Of a stretch of DNA of 64,000 nucleotides, positions 53,999 through 62,906 are shown piece after piece; within the stretch, counting starts at the first letter, position 1, and each line of letters starts with the position of its first letter. The translations under genes and the position numbers were made by a program. The notes under the pieces are model-generated. The model was not told the DNA's origin. It did not search any database and saw nothing but the letters and a program-made list of their open reading frames with translations. Source of the stretch: Roseovarius autotrophicus (GTDB taxonomy: Bacteria > Pseudomonadota > Alphaproteobacteria > Rhodobacterales > Rhodobacteraceae); NCBI RefSeq assembly GCF_018069895.1, contig NZ_JAGQDH010000005.1, positions 1 through 64,000 on the forward strand, in the 5' to 3' direction.

Positions 53999-55489
53999 AT
54001 GTTTGAAAACCTGTCCGACCGCCTCTCCGGCGTTCTCGAACGGCTGACCAGACAGGGCGCGCTCTCCGAGGAGGATGTGAAGACCGCCCTGCGCGAGGTT
54101 CGCGTCGCGCTGCTTGAGGCCGATGTCTCGCTGCCGGTCGCGCGCGATTTCATCAAGCGGGTGGAGACCGAGGCCACCGGACAGGCCGTCACCAAATCCG
54201 TCACCCCCGGCCAGCAGGTCGTCAAGATCGTCCACGACGCCCTGATCGCCACCCTGCGCGGCGAAGGCGATCCCGGCGCGCTCAAGATCGACAACCCGCC
54301 CGCACCCATCCTCATGGTCGGCCTGCAAGGCTCGGGCAAGACCACCACCACCGCCAAGCTCGCCAAGCGTCTGAAAGAGCGCGAGGGCAAGCGCGTGCTC
54401 ATGGCCTCGCTCGACACCAACCGCCCGGCGGCGATGGAACAGCTTGCCATTCTGGGCCGTCAGATCGGCGTCGATACCCTGCCCATCGTCAAGGGCGAGG
54501 ATCCCGTCGCCATCGCCCGGCGCGCGAAAACCCAGGCGAGCCTCGGCGGCTACGATGTCTACATGCTCGACACAGCCGGACGCCTGCATATCGACGCAGA
54601 GCTGATCGCGCAGGCCGCTGCCGTGCGCGACGTGGCCAACCCCCGCGAAACGCTCCTCGTCGTCGATGGCCTGACCGGTCAGGATGCCGTCAACGTCGCC
54701 ACCGAATTCGACGACAAGATCGGTGTGACCGGCGTGGTCCTCACCCGGATGGACGGCGACGGACGCGGCGGCGCGGCCCTCTCGATGCGCGCGATCACCG
54801 GCAAGCCCATCCGCTTCGTGGGCCTCGGCGAAAAGATGGACGCCATCGAGACCTTCGAGCCAGAGCGCATCGCCGGCCGCATCCTCGGCATGGGCGATAT
54901 CGTCGCGTTGGTCGAAAAGGCGCAGGAAACCATCGAGGCCGAACAGGCCGAACGCATGATGCGCCGCATGGCCAAGGGTCAGTTCAACATGAACGACCTC
55001 AAGGGCCAGCTTGAGCAGATGCAGAAGATGGGCGGCATGGAAGGGCTCATGGGCATGATGCCCGGCATGGGCAAGATGGCCAGACAGGTGCAGGAGGCGG
55101 GCTTTGACGACCGCGTGATCACCCGCCAGATCGCCCTTATCCAGTCCATGACGAAAAAGGAACGCGCCAACCCCGCCCTGTTGCAGGCCAGCCGCAAGAA
55201 ACGCATTGCGGCGGGCGCGGGGCAGGATGTGTCAGAACTCAACAAGCTGCTGAAAATGCATCGCCAGATGGCGGATATGATGAAGAAACTCGGCCGCAAC
55301 AAGGGCGGGATGCTGAAACAGGCGATGAAGGGCATGTTCGGCAAGGGCGGAATGCCCGACATGACCGACCCCAAGGCCATGGAAGAGGCCGCCCGCGCCA
55401 TGGGCGGCAAGCTGCCCGGCGGGATGCCCGGCCTCGGCGGCGGCCTCTCGCTGCCCCCCGGCCTTTCGGGCTTTGGCAAAAAGAAATAG
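53999..55489 (+). CDS. ffh: Signal recognition particle protein Ffh
   Basis: Ffh binds 4.5S RNA and targets nascent membrane proteins to the translocon. The 496-aa protein has the N domain, a GTPase domain with P-loop GLQGSGKTTT (108-117) and DTAGRLHID, and a Met-rich M domain at the C-terminus that holds RNA and signal sequences. GAGGAGG precedes the ATG at 53999. The frame is open far upstream (53240), but that part is non-coding. It starts the translation-related block. Confidence 0.97.
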   Translation: MFENLSDRLSGVLERLTRQGALSEEDVKTALREVRVALLEADVSLPVARDFIKRVETEATGQAVTKSVTPGQQVVKIVHDALIATLRGEGDPGALKIDNPPAPILMVGLQGSGKTTTTAKLAKRLKEREGKRVLMASLDTNRPAAMEQLAILGRQIGVDTLPIVKGEDPVAIARRAKTQASLGGYDVYMLDTAGRLHIDAELIAQAAAVRDVANPRETLLVVDGLTGQDAVNVATEFDDKIGVTGVVLTRMDGDGRGGAALSMRAITGKPIRFVGLGEKMDAIETFEPERIAGRILGMGDIVALVEKAQETIEAEQAERMMRRMAKGQFNMNDLKGQLEQMQKMGGMEGLMGMMPGMGKMARQVQEAGFDDRVITRQIALIQSMTKKERANPALLQASRKKRIAAGAGQDVSELNKLLKMHRQMADMMKKLGRNKGGMLKQAMKGMFGKGGMPDMTDPKAMEEAARAMGGKLPGGMPGLGGGLSLPPGLSGFGKKK

Positions 55490-55549
55490 CGCCGTGCTTT
55501 CATCGTTCCCCAAATACTCGACTTCCGACGCGCGCCGCGTAGCACGGCG
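55490..55549. other. Long-loop inverted repeat between ffh and the acetyltransferase gene
   Basis: CGCCGTGCT (55490-55498) is the exact complement of AGCACGGCG (55541-55549), with 42 bp between. The left arm starts at the last base before the ffh trailer, and the right arm stands just before the ribosome site of the next gene. It could form a large mRNA loop. It is not a standard terminator. Confidence 0.4.
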
Positions 55550-55564
55550 GGAAAGGGTCTTGCC

Positions 55565-56110
55565 ATGACCTTGACCCAAGCGCCCGTGCTCGACACCCCC
55601 CGCCTGATCCTGCGCGGGCCAGAGCCGCGCGATATTGACCCCACCATCGCCTTCCTGCTCGACCACGCGCGCGCCGAGGGCTTTGGCAGCGCCCCCAACC
55701 GGGGCGAGGCGTGGCGCTGGTTCGCGCTCAACGTGGGCCATTGGCATATCCACGGCTACGGCTATTTCACCATCGAGATGAAAGACACCGGCGAGACCGC
55801 AGGTATCGCAGGCATCTGGAACCCCGAAGGCTGGCCCGAGCCGGAACTGGGCTGGGTGGTCTTTGACGGGTTCGAGGGGCAGGGCATCGCCTATGAGGCG
55901 GCAGCGCGCGCCCGGCAATGGGCCTATGAGGATCTCGGGTTCACCACGCTCACCTCCAACATCGTGCCCGGCAATACCCGCTCGGTCGCCCTTGCCGAAC
56001 GGCTGGGCGCGTGGTTCGAGCGCGAATATGACAATATCCACATGGGCCGCGACCTGCTCTATCGCCACCCCGGTCCCGACGATGACGGCTCGGTCGAGGC
56101 CTACGCATGA
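55565..56110 (+). CDS. GNAT family N-acetyltransferase (RimJ/RimL-like)
   Basis: This 181-aa protein has the acetyl-CoA fold: PRLILRGPEPRDIDP at the start, YFTIEMKDTGETAGIAGIW, ELGWVVFDGFEGQGIAYEAA (pyrophosphate loop) and a final VALAERLGAWFE. The RimJ/RimL branch acetylates protein N-termini, but many members modify small molecules. It lies between ffh and chorismate mutase on the same strand. Substrate is unknown. Confidence 0.88.
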   Translation: MTLTQAPVLDTPRLILRGPEPRDIDPTIAFLLDHARAEGFGSAPNRGEAWRWFALNVGHWHIHGYGYFTIEMKDTGETAGIAGIWNPEGWPEPELGWVVFDGFEGQGIAYEAAARARQWAYEDLGFTTLTSNIVPGNTRSVALAERLGAWFEREYDNIHMGRDLLYRHPGPDDDGSVEAYA

Positions 56111-56200
56111 CCCATATGATCCAGACCCGCGCACCGACGCGATATCGACCCAATACCGACGTCTTGCAAACCCGCCTTTTCGCCGGATCGGAGCCCCGCC

Positions 56201-56497
56201 ATGACCAATGACGCCACCCGCGCCGCCGCCCTTCTGGCCGAGCATCGCAAGAGCATCGACCGGCTCGACGCGATCCTTGTTTTCACGCTGGCCGAACGGT
56301 TCAAGCACACGCAGGCCGTGGGGAAACTCAAGGCCACACACGACCTTCCCCCGTCCGATCCCGCGCGCGAGGCGCAACAGATCGAACGGCTCGAAGAATT
56401 GGCAAAAGCGGCCGACCTCGATCCCGCCTTCGCCAAGGAGTTTCTGAACTTCATCATCGCCGAGGTGATCCGACATCACCAGAAGCACCAATCGTAA
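56201..56497 (+). CDS. Chorismate mutase, AroQ type
   Basis: This 98-aa enzyme converts chorismate to prephenate, the first step to phenylalanine and tyrosine. The all-helical AroQ fold shows HRKSIDRLDAILVFTLAERF, then QAVGKLKATHDLPPSDPAREA, with the key Arg and Lys residues of the active site. It is the single-domain, monofunctional form. It sits 48 bp before rpsP. Confidence 0.88.
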   Translation: MTNDATRAAALLAEHRKSIDRLDAILVFTLAERFKHTQAVGKLKATHDLPPSDPAREAQQIERLEELAKAADLDPAFAKEFLNFIIAEVIRHHQKHQS

Positions 56498-56545
56498 GGC
56501 GGGTCTGATCCCCGCCAAACCAACGCCATTAAAGGAGAATATCAA

Positions 56546-56932
56546 ATGGCCATGAAAATCCGTCTCGCCCGTGGTGGCAGCAAGAAGCGCCCCTTCTACC
56601 GTATCGTCGCCGCCGACAGCCGCATGCCGCGCGATGGCCGCTTCATCGAGAAGCTGGGCACCTACAACCCGCTCCTGCCCAAGGACAGCGAGGACCGCGT
56701 GAAGATGGATATCGAGCGCATCCAGCATTGGCTCGCCGAGGGCGCGCAGCCGACCGACCGCATCAGCCGCATGCTCGAGGCCGCTGGCGTCATCGAGAAG
56801 AAACAGCGCGCCAACCTGAAGAAGGCCGAGCCGGGCAAGAAAGCCAAGGAGCGCGCCGCCGAGAAAGCCGAGAAGGCCGCCACTGCCGCCGAGTCCGCAA
56901 ACGCCCCCGCCGAAGAGGCATCGGCCGAGTAA
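56546..56932 (+). CDS. rpsP: 30S ribosomal protein S16
   Basis: S16 stabilises the 30S body. The 128-aa protein starts [19 protein letters not shown] after two residues and contains [20 protein letters not shown]. The C-terminal tail is long and rich in Ala, Glu and Lys, as usual in this lineage. AAAGGAG precedes the ATG. bluB follows 19 bp later. Confidence 0.97.
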   Translation: MAMKIRLARGGSKKRPFYRIVAADSRMPRDGRFIEKLGTYNPLLPKDSEDRVKMDIERIQHWLAEGAQPTDRISRMLEAAGVIEKKQRANLKKAEPGKKAKERAAEKAEKAATAAESANAPAEEASAE

Positions 56933-56951
56933 GATTAGGCAAGGTGCTGGA

Positions 56952-57581
56952 ATGTCACAGTTTTCCCAAGACTTCCAGGCCGACCTGCGCGATCTCATGT
57001 GCTGGCGGCGCGACGTGCGCCGCTTTCGCACTGATCCTGTGGACGAGGCACTCCTGCGCGATTGCCTCGCCACTTTCGCCCTTGCTCCCTCGGTTGGGCT
57101 GAGCGAACCGTGGCGCGTCGTGCGCGTCCAAAGCCCCGCCGCGCGCGCCGCCGCGCTCACCAATTTCACCGCCGCCAATGCCACGGCGCTTGACGGCTAC
57201 AAGGGCGAGAAGGCGCGCCTTTACAGCGGGCTGAAACTGTCCGGGATGCGGGAAGCACCGGTTCAGCTTGCCATTTTCTGCGACGAGGCAACCGGGAAAG
57301 GCGCAGGGCTGGGCGCCGCCACCATGCCTGAGATGCGCCGCTATTCAGTGGTGGCCGCGATCACGCAATTCTGGCTCTTTGCCCGCGCGCGTGGGCTGGG
57401 ACTTGGCTGGGTGTCGATTCTCGATCCCGCGCGTCTTTGCCAAGACCTTGATATCCCTGATGATTGGGCACTTGTGGCTTATCTCTGCGTGGGCTGGCCC
57501 GAACAGGAATGCGCCACGCCGGAACTCGAGCTTGCCGGATGGGAACGCCGCCGTCAGGATGTTCCGGTGGAAACCCGATGA
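56952..57581 (+). CDS. bluB: 5,6-dimethylbenzimidazole synthase BluB
   Basis: BluB makes the lower ligand of vitamin B12 by splitting reduced FMN with oxygen. The 209-aa nitroreductase-fold enzyme shows [20 protein letters not shown] (FMN phosphate site), [13 protein letters not shown] and [12 protein letters not shown]. Spacing to rpsP (19 bp) and rimM (22 bp) implies one message. It is a cobalamin gene embedded among translation genes. Confidence 0.93.
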   Translation: MSQFSQDFQADLRDLMCWRRDVRRFRTDPVDEALLRDCLATFALAPSVGLSEPWRVVRVQSPAARAAALTNFTAANATALDGYKGEKARLYSGLKLSGMREAPVQLAIFCDEATGKGAGLGAATMPEMRRYSVVAAITQFWLFARARGLGLGWVSILDPARLCQDLDIPDDWALVAYLCVGWPEQECATPELELAGWERRRQDVPVETR

Positions 57582-57603
57582 CCCGCTGCGAAAGGATGAG
57601 ACG

Positions 57604-58107
57604 ATGAGCGACATGGTCTGTCTCGGCGCCATCGCCGGGGCCTTTGGTGTCCGGGGCGAGGTGCGGCTCAAGAGCTTTACGGCGCGCCCCGAGGATATCG
57701 CCGCCTATGGCCCGCTCACTTCCGAAGATGGCAAACGCCGCTTCGAGATCACTCTGACAGGCCAGACCTCGGGCGCGTTGACCGCGCAGCTCTCGGGCGT
57801 CGCGACCAAGGAACAAGCCGACGGTCTGCGCGGTGTGCGGCTTCATGTTCCGCGCGAGTGCCTACCCGCCCTGCCCGATGACGAGTTCTATCATGCTGAT
57901 CTCATTGGATTAGAGGTATTCGATACCGGCGGCGCCCCGCTTGGTCGCGTCAAGGCAGTGCTCAATCACGGCGCCTCGGACCTGCTCGAGATCCACGGTC
58001 CCGGCCTGACATCCACCGTCCTTCTGCCCTTCACGCGCGAGGCGGTCCCGACGGTCGATCTTGGCGCGCGCCGGATTGTCGCCGACCCGCCCGAGGGGTT
58101 GTTCTAA
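57604..58107 (+). CDS. rimM: 16S rRNA processing protein RimM
   Basis: RimM helps assemble the 30S head. The 167-aa protein has the N-terminal beta barrel ([20 protein letters not shown]) and a PRC-type C-terminal barrel ([20 protein letters not shown]). The ATG at 57604 follows AAAGGATG. It ends 3 bp before trmD. Confidence 0.95.
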   Translation: MSDMVCLGAIAGAFGVRGEVRLKSFTARPEDIAAYGPLTSEDGKRRFEITLTGQTSGALTAQLSGVATKEQADGLRGVRLHVPRECLPALPDDEFYHADLIGLEVFDTGGAPLGRVKAVLNHGASDLLEIHGPGLTSTVLLPFTREAVPTVDLGARRIVADPPEGLF

Positions 58108-58110
58108 GCC

Positions 58111-58911
58111 ATGGCCGACACGCCCCGCTCTCATGGCAACAAGAGCGTCCGCCCCTCGCTCGCGCCGCGCGACCTCATGGCCGAGACGGCACCGCGCCCC
58201 GGTATCTGGACGGCGCGCGTCATCACCCTTTTGCCGCAGGCTTTCCCCGGCGCCCTCGGCGAGAGCCTGACAGGCCGCGCCCTGCGCGAGGGTCTCTGGG
58301 CGCTGGAAACGATCGACCTGCGCCCCTTCGGCGAGGGACGGCACCGTAATGTCGATGACACGCCTGCAGGCGGCGGCGCGGGGATGGTGCTGCGCCCCGA
58401 CGTGATGGGCCGCGCCATCGACATGGCCATGGCCGCGACCCCGCCCCACTGGCCACTCGTCTACCTCAGCCCGCGTGGCGCGCCCTTTACTCAGGCCCGC
58501 GCCCGCGCGTTGGCCGAGGGTCCGGGCGTCACACTGATCTGTGGCCGGTTCGAGGGACTGGACGAGAGGGTGATCGAGCATTACGAAATCGAGGAAATCA
58601 GCCTCGGCGATTTCGTCATGACCGGCGGCGAGATCGCCGCGCAGGCGGTGATCGATGCGAGTGTGCGGCTTCTGCCCGGTGTTCTGGGAAACGAGGCCTC
58701 TGTCGAGGAAGAAAGCTTTGCCGCAGGGCTGCTGGAGCATCCCCAATATACCCGCCCCGCCGAGTGGCGTGGGCGCACCATCCCCGCCGTGCTGACCTCG
58801 GGCGATCACGGCAGGGTGGCGGAGTGGCGGCGCGAGATGGCCGAAAGGATCACCCGGGAACGCCGCCCCGATCTGTGGCAGGTGCATCCGGCGCGGGACG
58901 AGGACAGCTGA
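58111..58911 (+). CDS. trmD: tRNA (guanine-37-N1)-methyltransferase TrmD
   Basis: TrmD methylates G37 next to the anticodon and prevents frameshifts. The 266-aa protein has the trefoil-knot SAM site (YLSPRGAPFTQARA and EISLGDFVMTGGEIAA) and the segment VDDTPAGGGAGMV with catalytic residues. The N-terminus is about 30 residues longer than in Escherichia coli, which I see as a lineage extension. It is 3 bp after rimM. Confidence 0.97.
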   Translation: MADTPRSHGNKSVRPSLAPRDLMAETAPRPGIWTARVITLLPQAFPGALGESLTGRALREGLWALETIDLRPFGEGRHRNVDDTPAGGGAGMVLRPDVMGRAIDMAMAATPPHWPLVYLSPRGAPFTQARARALAEGPGVTLICGRFEGLDERVIEHYEIEEISLGDFVMTGGEIAAQAVIDASVRLLPGVLGNEASVEEESFAAGLLEHPQYTRPAEWRGRTIPAVLTSGDHGRVAEWRREMAERITRERRPDLWQVHPARDEDS

Positions 58912-58973
58912 TCTTGCGGCGCGCGACGCAAACGGGGTAGGTGATTCCCGACACGCCAGAGCAGGAGCCGCCG

Positions 58974-59585
58974 ATGACCACAGACCCCAAGGCCCATACC
59001 GAAAAGATGAAGCGGATCAAGGCCGCCCGCGACAAGCTCATGGCGCACAAGACCGGCGAAAAGGGCCTCATCATCGTCCATACCGGCAATGGCAAGGGCA
59101 AAAGCAGCTCGGGCTTCGGGATGATCCTGCGCTGTATCGGCCACGGCTTTCCCTGCGCGGTGGTGCAGTTCATCAAGGGCTCCATGCCGAGCGGCGAGCG
59201 CGACCTGCTCAAGCAGAGGTTTGCCGACATCTGCGCGTTTCATGTCATGGGCGAGGGCTTTACCTGGGAGACACAGGACCGCGAGCGCGATACCGAGATG
59301 GCGCAGGCGGCCTGGGAGAAGGCCAAGGAGTTGATCCGCGACGAGCGCAACCGCATGGTGCTGCTCGACGAAATCAACATCGCGCTGCGCTATGACTACC
59401 TCGATATCAACGATGTGGTGGCCTTTCTCGCAGAGGAAAAACCGCCGATGACCCATGTCGTGCTGACCGGGCGCAGCGCCAAACCGGAGCTGATCGAGAT
59501 CGCCGATCTGGTCAGCGAGATGAAAGAGGTCAAGCACCCGTTCCGCGAACAGAACATCAAGGCGCAGGCAGGCGTGGAATTCTGA
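58974..59585 (+). CDS. cobO: Cob(I)yrinic acid a,c-diamide adenosyltransferase CobO
   Basis: CobO attaches the adenosyl group to cobalt in the corrin ring. The 203-aa enzyme has a Walker-type HTGNGKGKSSSGFG loop near residues 36-49, then FIKGSMPSGERDLL and LLDEINIALRYDYL. The ATG at 58974 follows AGGAG; an in-frame extension to 58941 is unlikely. It lies between trmD and rplS, a place where most bacteria have no cobalamin gene. Confidence 0.95.
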   Translation: MTTDPKAHTEKMKRIKAARDKLMAHKTGEKGLIIVHTGNGKGKSSSGFGMILRCIGHGFPCAVVQFIKGSMPSGERDLLKQRFADICAFHVMGEGFTWETQDRERDTEMAQAAWEKAKELIRDERNRMVLLDEINIALRYDYLDINDVVAFLAEEKPPMTHVVLTGRSAKPELIEIADLVSEMKEVKHPFREQNIKAQAGVEF

Positions 59586-59842
59586 CACCAAGGCTTGATT
59601 GCCGCGCCGATCCCGCCTATACCCCGCTGGTCCGGAATCGCCCTAGTGGTTGCGGGCCAGTTTTCTGTTGGCATCCTGCTCCGGCTTTCTTCGGCCACAA
59701 ACAGCAGCCTCGGAAAGCGCAGCATATGAAATGACGACCTGATCTCTGGCGGGCGCAGCCGCGGACCCGGAAGAAGACCAAGAGCTCTGAGGGCGCGAGA
59801 CATCTTTGCGGAAAAAACCGCAAGCAGTTCAGGAGAGAAGCG
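59586..59842 (+). other. 257-bp leader region of rplS with a stem-loop
   Basis: No gene is visible here. The region holds a hairpin TTGCGG-A6-CCGCAA (59807-59824) shortly before the ribosome site of rplS, and several G+C-rich patches. A promoter for rplS and a structured leader could be present. No match to a known leader family was recognised. Confidence 0.35.
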
Positions 59843-60226
59843 ATGGACATTATCGCTCAGATCGAGGCGGAACAGATCGCCGCCCTCGGGAAGACCATTC
59901 CCGATTTCAAGGCCGGCGACACAATCCGCGTAGGCTACAAGGTGACTGAAGGCACCCGCTCGCGCGTGCAGGCGTTCGAAGGCGTGTGCATCAGCCGCAA
60001 GAACGGCAAGGGCATCGCCGGTTCATTCACCGTCCGCAAGATTTCCTTTGGCGAAGGCGTGGAACGGATGTTCCCGCTCTATTCGACCAATATCGACTCG
60101 ATCGAGGTCGTGCGTCGTGGCCGCGTGCGCCGCGCCAAGCTCTACTACCTGCGCTCGCGTCGTGGCAAATCCGCCCGCATCGCCGAGGACGCCAATTACA
60201 AGGCCCTTTCGGGCAAATCCGCATAA
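59843..60226 (+). CDS. rplS: 50S ribosomal protein L19
   Basis: L19 lies at the interface of the two ribosomal subunits. The 127-aa protein shows [40 protein letters not shown] and [27 protein letters not shown] precedes the ATG. rpmE follows 11 bp later. Confidence 0.98.
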   Translation: MDIIAQIEAEQIAALGKTIPDFKAGDTIRVGYKVTEGTRSRVQAFEGVCISRKNGKGIAGSFTVRKISFGEGVERMFPLYSTNIDSIEVVRRGRVRRAKLYYLRSRRGKSARIAEDANYKALSGKSA

Positions 60227-60237
60227 GGACCGGCACG

Positions 60238-60459
60238 ATGAAAAAGGACATCCACCCCGATTATCACGTCATCGACGTCAAGATGACCGATGGCACTATC
60301 GTGCAGATGCGCTCCACCTGGGGCAAGGAGGGCGATACGCTCTCGCTCGATATCGACCCCTCGGTGCACCCCGCCTGGACCGGTGGCGGCACGCGCCTCA
60401 CCGATGCCGGTGGCCGCGTCTCGAAGTTCAAGAACAAATACGCCGGTCTCGGCTTCTGA
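60238..60459 (+). CDS. rpmE: 50S ribosomal protein L31, zinc-free form
   Basis: L31 bridges the subunits near the central protuberance. The 73-aa protein has [20 protein letters not shown] and ends [11 protein letters not shown]. It contains no Cys, so it lacks the CxxC zinc site of the C+ type. A zinc-independent L31 is typical of this lineage. It shares the operon with rplS and ends before a strong terminator. Confidence 0.96.
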   Translation: MKKDIHPDYHVIDVKMTDGTIVQMRSTWGKEGDTLSLDIDPSVHPAWTGGGTRLTDAGGRVSKFKNKYAGLGF

Positions 60460-60482
60460 TCACGCATCGGATTTCGGACAGG

Positions 60483-60504
60483 ACGCCGCCCTTCGGGGCG
60501 GCGT
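60483..60504 (+). terminator. Intrinsic terminator of rplS-rpmE
   Basis: ACGCCGCCC (60483-60491) pairs perfectly with GGGCGGCGT (60496-60504) around the stable TTCG loop. A T-rich stretch TTGCGTTT follows. It ends the rplS-rpmE message and stands before the convergent ABC transporter ATPase gene. Confidence 0.86.
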
Positions 60505-60526
60505 TTGCGTTTGGCCATTTGGCCCC

Positions 60527-61168
60527 TCACGCCAGTGTCACCACCTCGCCCGCTGCCGCCTCGGCATCGGAATGATCGTGCGTGACCTGAAGCACCGGCA
60601 AGGCACGACGGCGGGCCGTGTCGAACACAAGTTCGCGCACCTGCGCGCGCAGCCCGGTATCGAGCTTGGAAAACGCCTCGTCGAGCAAGAGAGCGCGCGG
60701 TTCCGACAGAAGCATCCGTTGCAGCGCCACCCGCGCCCGCTGCCCGCCAGAGAGCGTGGCCGGATCACGCCCGGCAAAGCCTGCAAGCCCCACCTCCGCC
60801 AGCGCCGCCTCGACCCGCGCGCGGCGCGCGGCGCGGCCCCGCACAACGGGTTTCAGCCCGAAGGCAAGGTTGGCCCCCACCGAGAGATGCGGAAACAGAT
60901 ACTCGTCCTGGAACAGGATGCCGATCTGCCGCGCCTCGGTGGGCAGGCTCATCAGGTCACGCCCGTCAAGCCGGATACGCCCCGCCATGTCGAAAACCGG
61001 ATCGAGCGTGCCGGTGATCGCCGCCAGTAGCGTGGACTTGCCAGAGCCGGACGGCCCCATCACGGTCAGCACCTCACCCGGTCCGATGGTGCAATCGAGT
61101 TCGATAAGCCGCACCGCACCGAGCGAGATCGTCACCTTTTCGAACCGCAGCCCGCGCGCATCAGCCAT
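60527..61168 (-). CDS. YnjD-type ABC transporter ATPase
   Basis: This 213-aa ATPase has Walker A (GPSGSGKST), Q loop (GILFQDEYLFPHLSVG), signature LSGGQRARVALQ and Walker B (ALLLDEAFSKLD). It overlaps the permease gene by 8 bp. Together with YnjC and YnjB homologues it forms an importer of unknown substrate. The ATG at 61168 follows AAGGGGA; a longer in-frame start is rejected because it overlaps the permease. Confidence 0.86.
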   Translation of the reverse strand: MADARGLRFEKVTISLGAVRLIELDCTIGPGEVLTVMGPSGSGKSTLLAAITGTLDPVFDMAGRIRLDGRDLMSLPTEARQIGILFQDEYLFPHLSVGANLAFGLKPVVRGRAARRARVEAALAEVGLAGFAGRDPATLSGGQRARVALQRMLLSEPRALLLDEAFSKLDTGLRAQVRELVFDTARRRALPVLQVTHDHSDAEAAAGEVVTLA

Positions 61169-62900
61169 CGCGCATCCCCTTCCTGTTGCGCCACGCCAAT
61201 CGCGGCAATAGCACGGCGAGGGTAAAGGGCGCAAACGCCGCCGCGGTCTGCGCCAGCGCATAGACCCCGATCACCCGCCTGTCGCCGCCCGAGGCAAGAG
61301 CCACCGCCTCGGTCGTCAGCGTCGCCACCCGCCCCGCGCCGACCAGCAGCGTCGGCAGGTATTGCCCCACCGACACGGCAAAGCCGACCGCCGCCGCAAT
61401 GAGCAGGGGCCGCAGCAGCATCGGCATCCGCACCACCCAGAGCACGCGATCCGGCCCGGCGCCCAATGCGCGCGCGATCGTATCCTGCCTCCGGTCCCAG
61501 GCGCGCCACGGATCGGACAGCGACAGGAACACATAAGGCAGCACGAAAACCAGATGCGCCAGCACCACCGCCGCGCGCCCGCCATCGACCCCGGTGGCGA
61601 TGGAGAGGGTCTGAAACCCCATGAGAAACGCCACCTGCGGCACGATCAGCGGCAGGTAAAGCAGCCAGAGCGCGCGCGTCGCGGGCCGCAACCCGTGGCG
61701 ATGCTCTGCCTCGAGACTCGCCAGTGTCAGCAAAAGCGCCAGAAACGTCGCCGCCCCGGCGATAAGCAGCGTCTCCATCACGGGCCCGGCAAGGCGCGGC
61801 CCGTGGCGCTGCCAGTTGCGCAGGGTAAAGGCGTCGGGCCAGAAATCGGGAAACTGCCACAACCCGGCGAAGGACCACACTACCTGCCCCGCCAGCCCGG
61901 CAATCACCGCCAGCGCGGCCAGACCGCCCAGCACCAGCGCGCCCAAACGCACCGCCTGTTCGGCCCCCCGCCGCCCCCGGGCGCCCGAGGCGATCCAGAC
62001 GCGGCCGAGCGCCGCCACCGTGACCTCCATGATCCGCCAAAGGCCAAGCCCCAGCAGCACCAGCCCCAGTTGCAGCACCGCCCCCGCCGCCGCCTGAAAG
62101 CGGAACGCCAGATCGGGGTCATTCATCCAGCGCACCACCTGCACCGCCAGCGTCGGCGGCGTGTTGGGACCAAGGATGATCGCGACATCCACCACCGACA
62201 TCGAGAACGCCAGAACCGCATAGACCGGCAGCCGGATCTGCCGGTAGACCAGCGGAAAGATCACCTTGAGCCAGCCGGTCACGCGGGCATAGCCCAGCGC
62301 CTGCGCCACCCGCAGGCTCTGACCGGGGCGCACCTGGGTCAGCGCCGCGAGGGTCATCAGCAAGAGGAACGGCACCTCCTTCGTGACCAGCCCGAAGATA
62401 AGGCTGAGGCCCGCCGGGTCTTGCAGGATCAACAGATCGGGTGGGCGCCCCCACCCCGTCGCCCAGGGCGAGAGCGCGCGCGTGATCCAGCCCGAGGGCG
62501 CGATGAGAAAGGCAAGGCCAAAGGCCGCCGCCGCGTGCGGAACCGACAGGAGCGGTGACAAGAGGCGTTCGATCACGCCAAAGGCGCGCGTGCCCGCCCA
62601 GCCCGCGCAAATCAGCGTGACGATGACAAGCGAGAGCGCGGTTGCGGCAAAGCCCACCCCAAGGCTGAGCGCCACCGCACGCGGCAGGCCCGGCCATGCA
62701 AACAGCGCGTCAAAGGCGGCAAGGCTAAGACCCGTGCCGCCCAGTGCGGGCATGTAGCCCAGCGCGGGCGCCAGCGTGCCAGCAAGCCCCGCCAGCACCG
62801 GCCCCAGCATGACGGCCAGCGTCAAGAGCGGCGCCCAGGGCAGGAATCGCGCCCGTCGCGTGGCGCGCGGCGGCGCCGTGGTGGCACGCGCCGCGCGCAT
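61161..62900 (-). CDS. YnjC-type ABC transporter permease (two fused halves)
   Basis: This 579-aa membrane protein has about 12 helices arranged as two similar halves (about 1-290 and 300-579), each with an EAA-like cytoplasmic loop (QALGYARVTGWLKVIFP and RALGAGPDRVLWVVRMPM). The size and neighbours match YnjC of the YnjBCD system, and the thiamin-type ThiP is also similar. The substrate is unknown. It starts 6 bp after the binding-protein gene. Confidence 0.88.
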   Translation of the reverse strand: MRAARATTAPPRATRRARFLPWAPLLTLAVMLGPVLAGLAGTLAPALGYMPALGGTGLSLAAFDALFAWPGLPRAVALSLGVGFAATALSLVIVTLICAGWAGTRAFGVIERLLSPLLSVPHAAAAFGLAFLIAPSGWITRALSPWATGWGRPPDLLILQDPAGLSLIFGLVTKEVPFLLLMTLAALTQVRPGQSLRVAQALGYARVTGWLKVIFPLVYRQIRLPVYAVLAFSMSVVDVAIILGPNTPPTLAVQVVRWMNDPDLAFRFQAAAGAVLQLGLVLLGLGLWRIMEVTVAALGRVWIASGARGRRGAEQAVRLGALVLGGLAALAVIAGLAGQVVWSFAGLWQFPDFWPDAFTLRNWQRHGPRLAGPVMETLLIAGAATFLALLLTLASLEAEHRHGLRPATRALWLLYLPLIVPQVAFLMGFQTLSIATGVDGGRAAVVLAHLVFVLPYVFLSLSDPWRAWDRRQDTIARALGAGPDRVLWVVRMPMLLRPLLIAAAVGFAVSVGQYLPTLLVGAGRVATLTTEAVALASGGDRRVIGVYALAQTAAAFAPFTLAVLLPRLAWRNRKGMRDG

Positions 62901-62906
62901 CGGGCC

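Noticed and set aside
55232-57184. Minus-strand open frame of 650 codons across ffh, the acetyltransferase, chorismate mutase and rpsP
   Set aside because: It spans four convincing plus-strand genes and has no domain.
56933-58973. Cobalamin riboswitch controlling bluB or cobO
   Set aside because: The gaps are too short (19 and 62 bp) and no B12-box-like sequence is visible.
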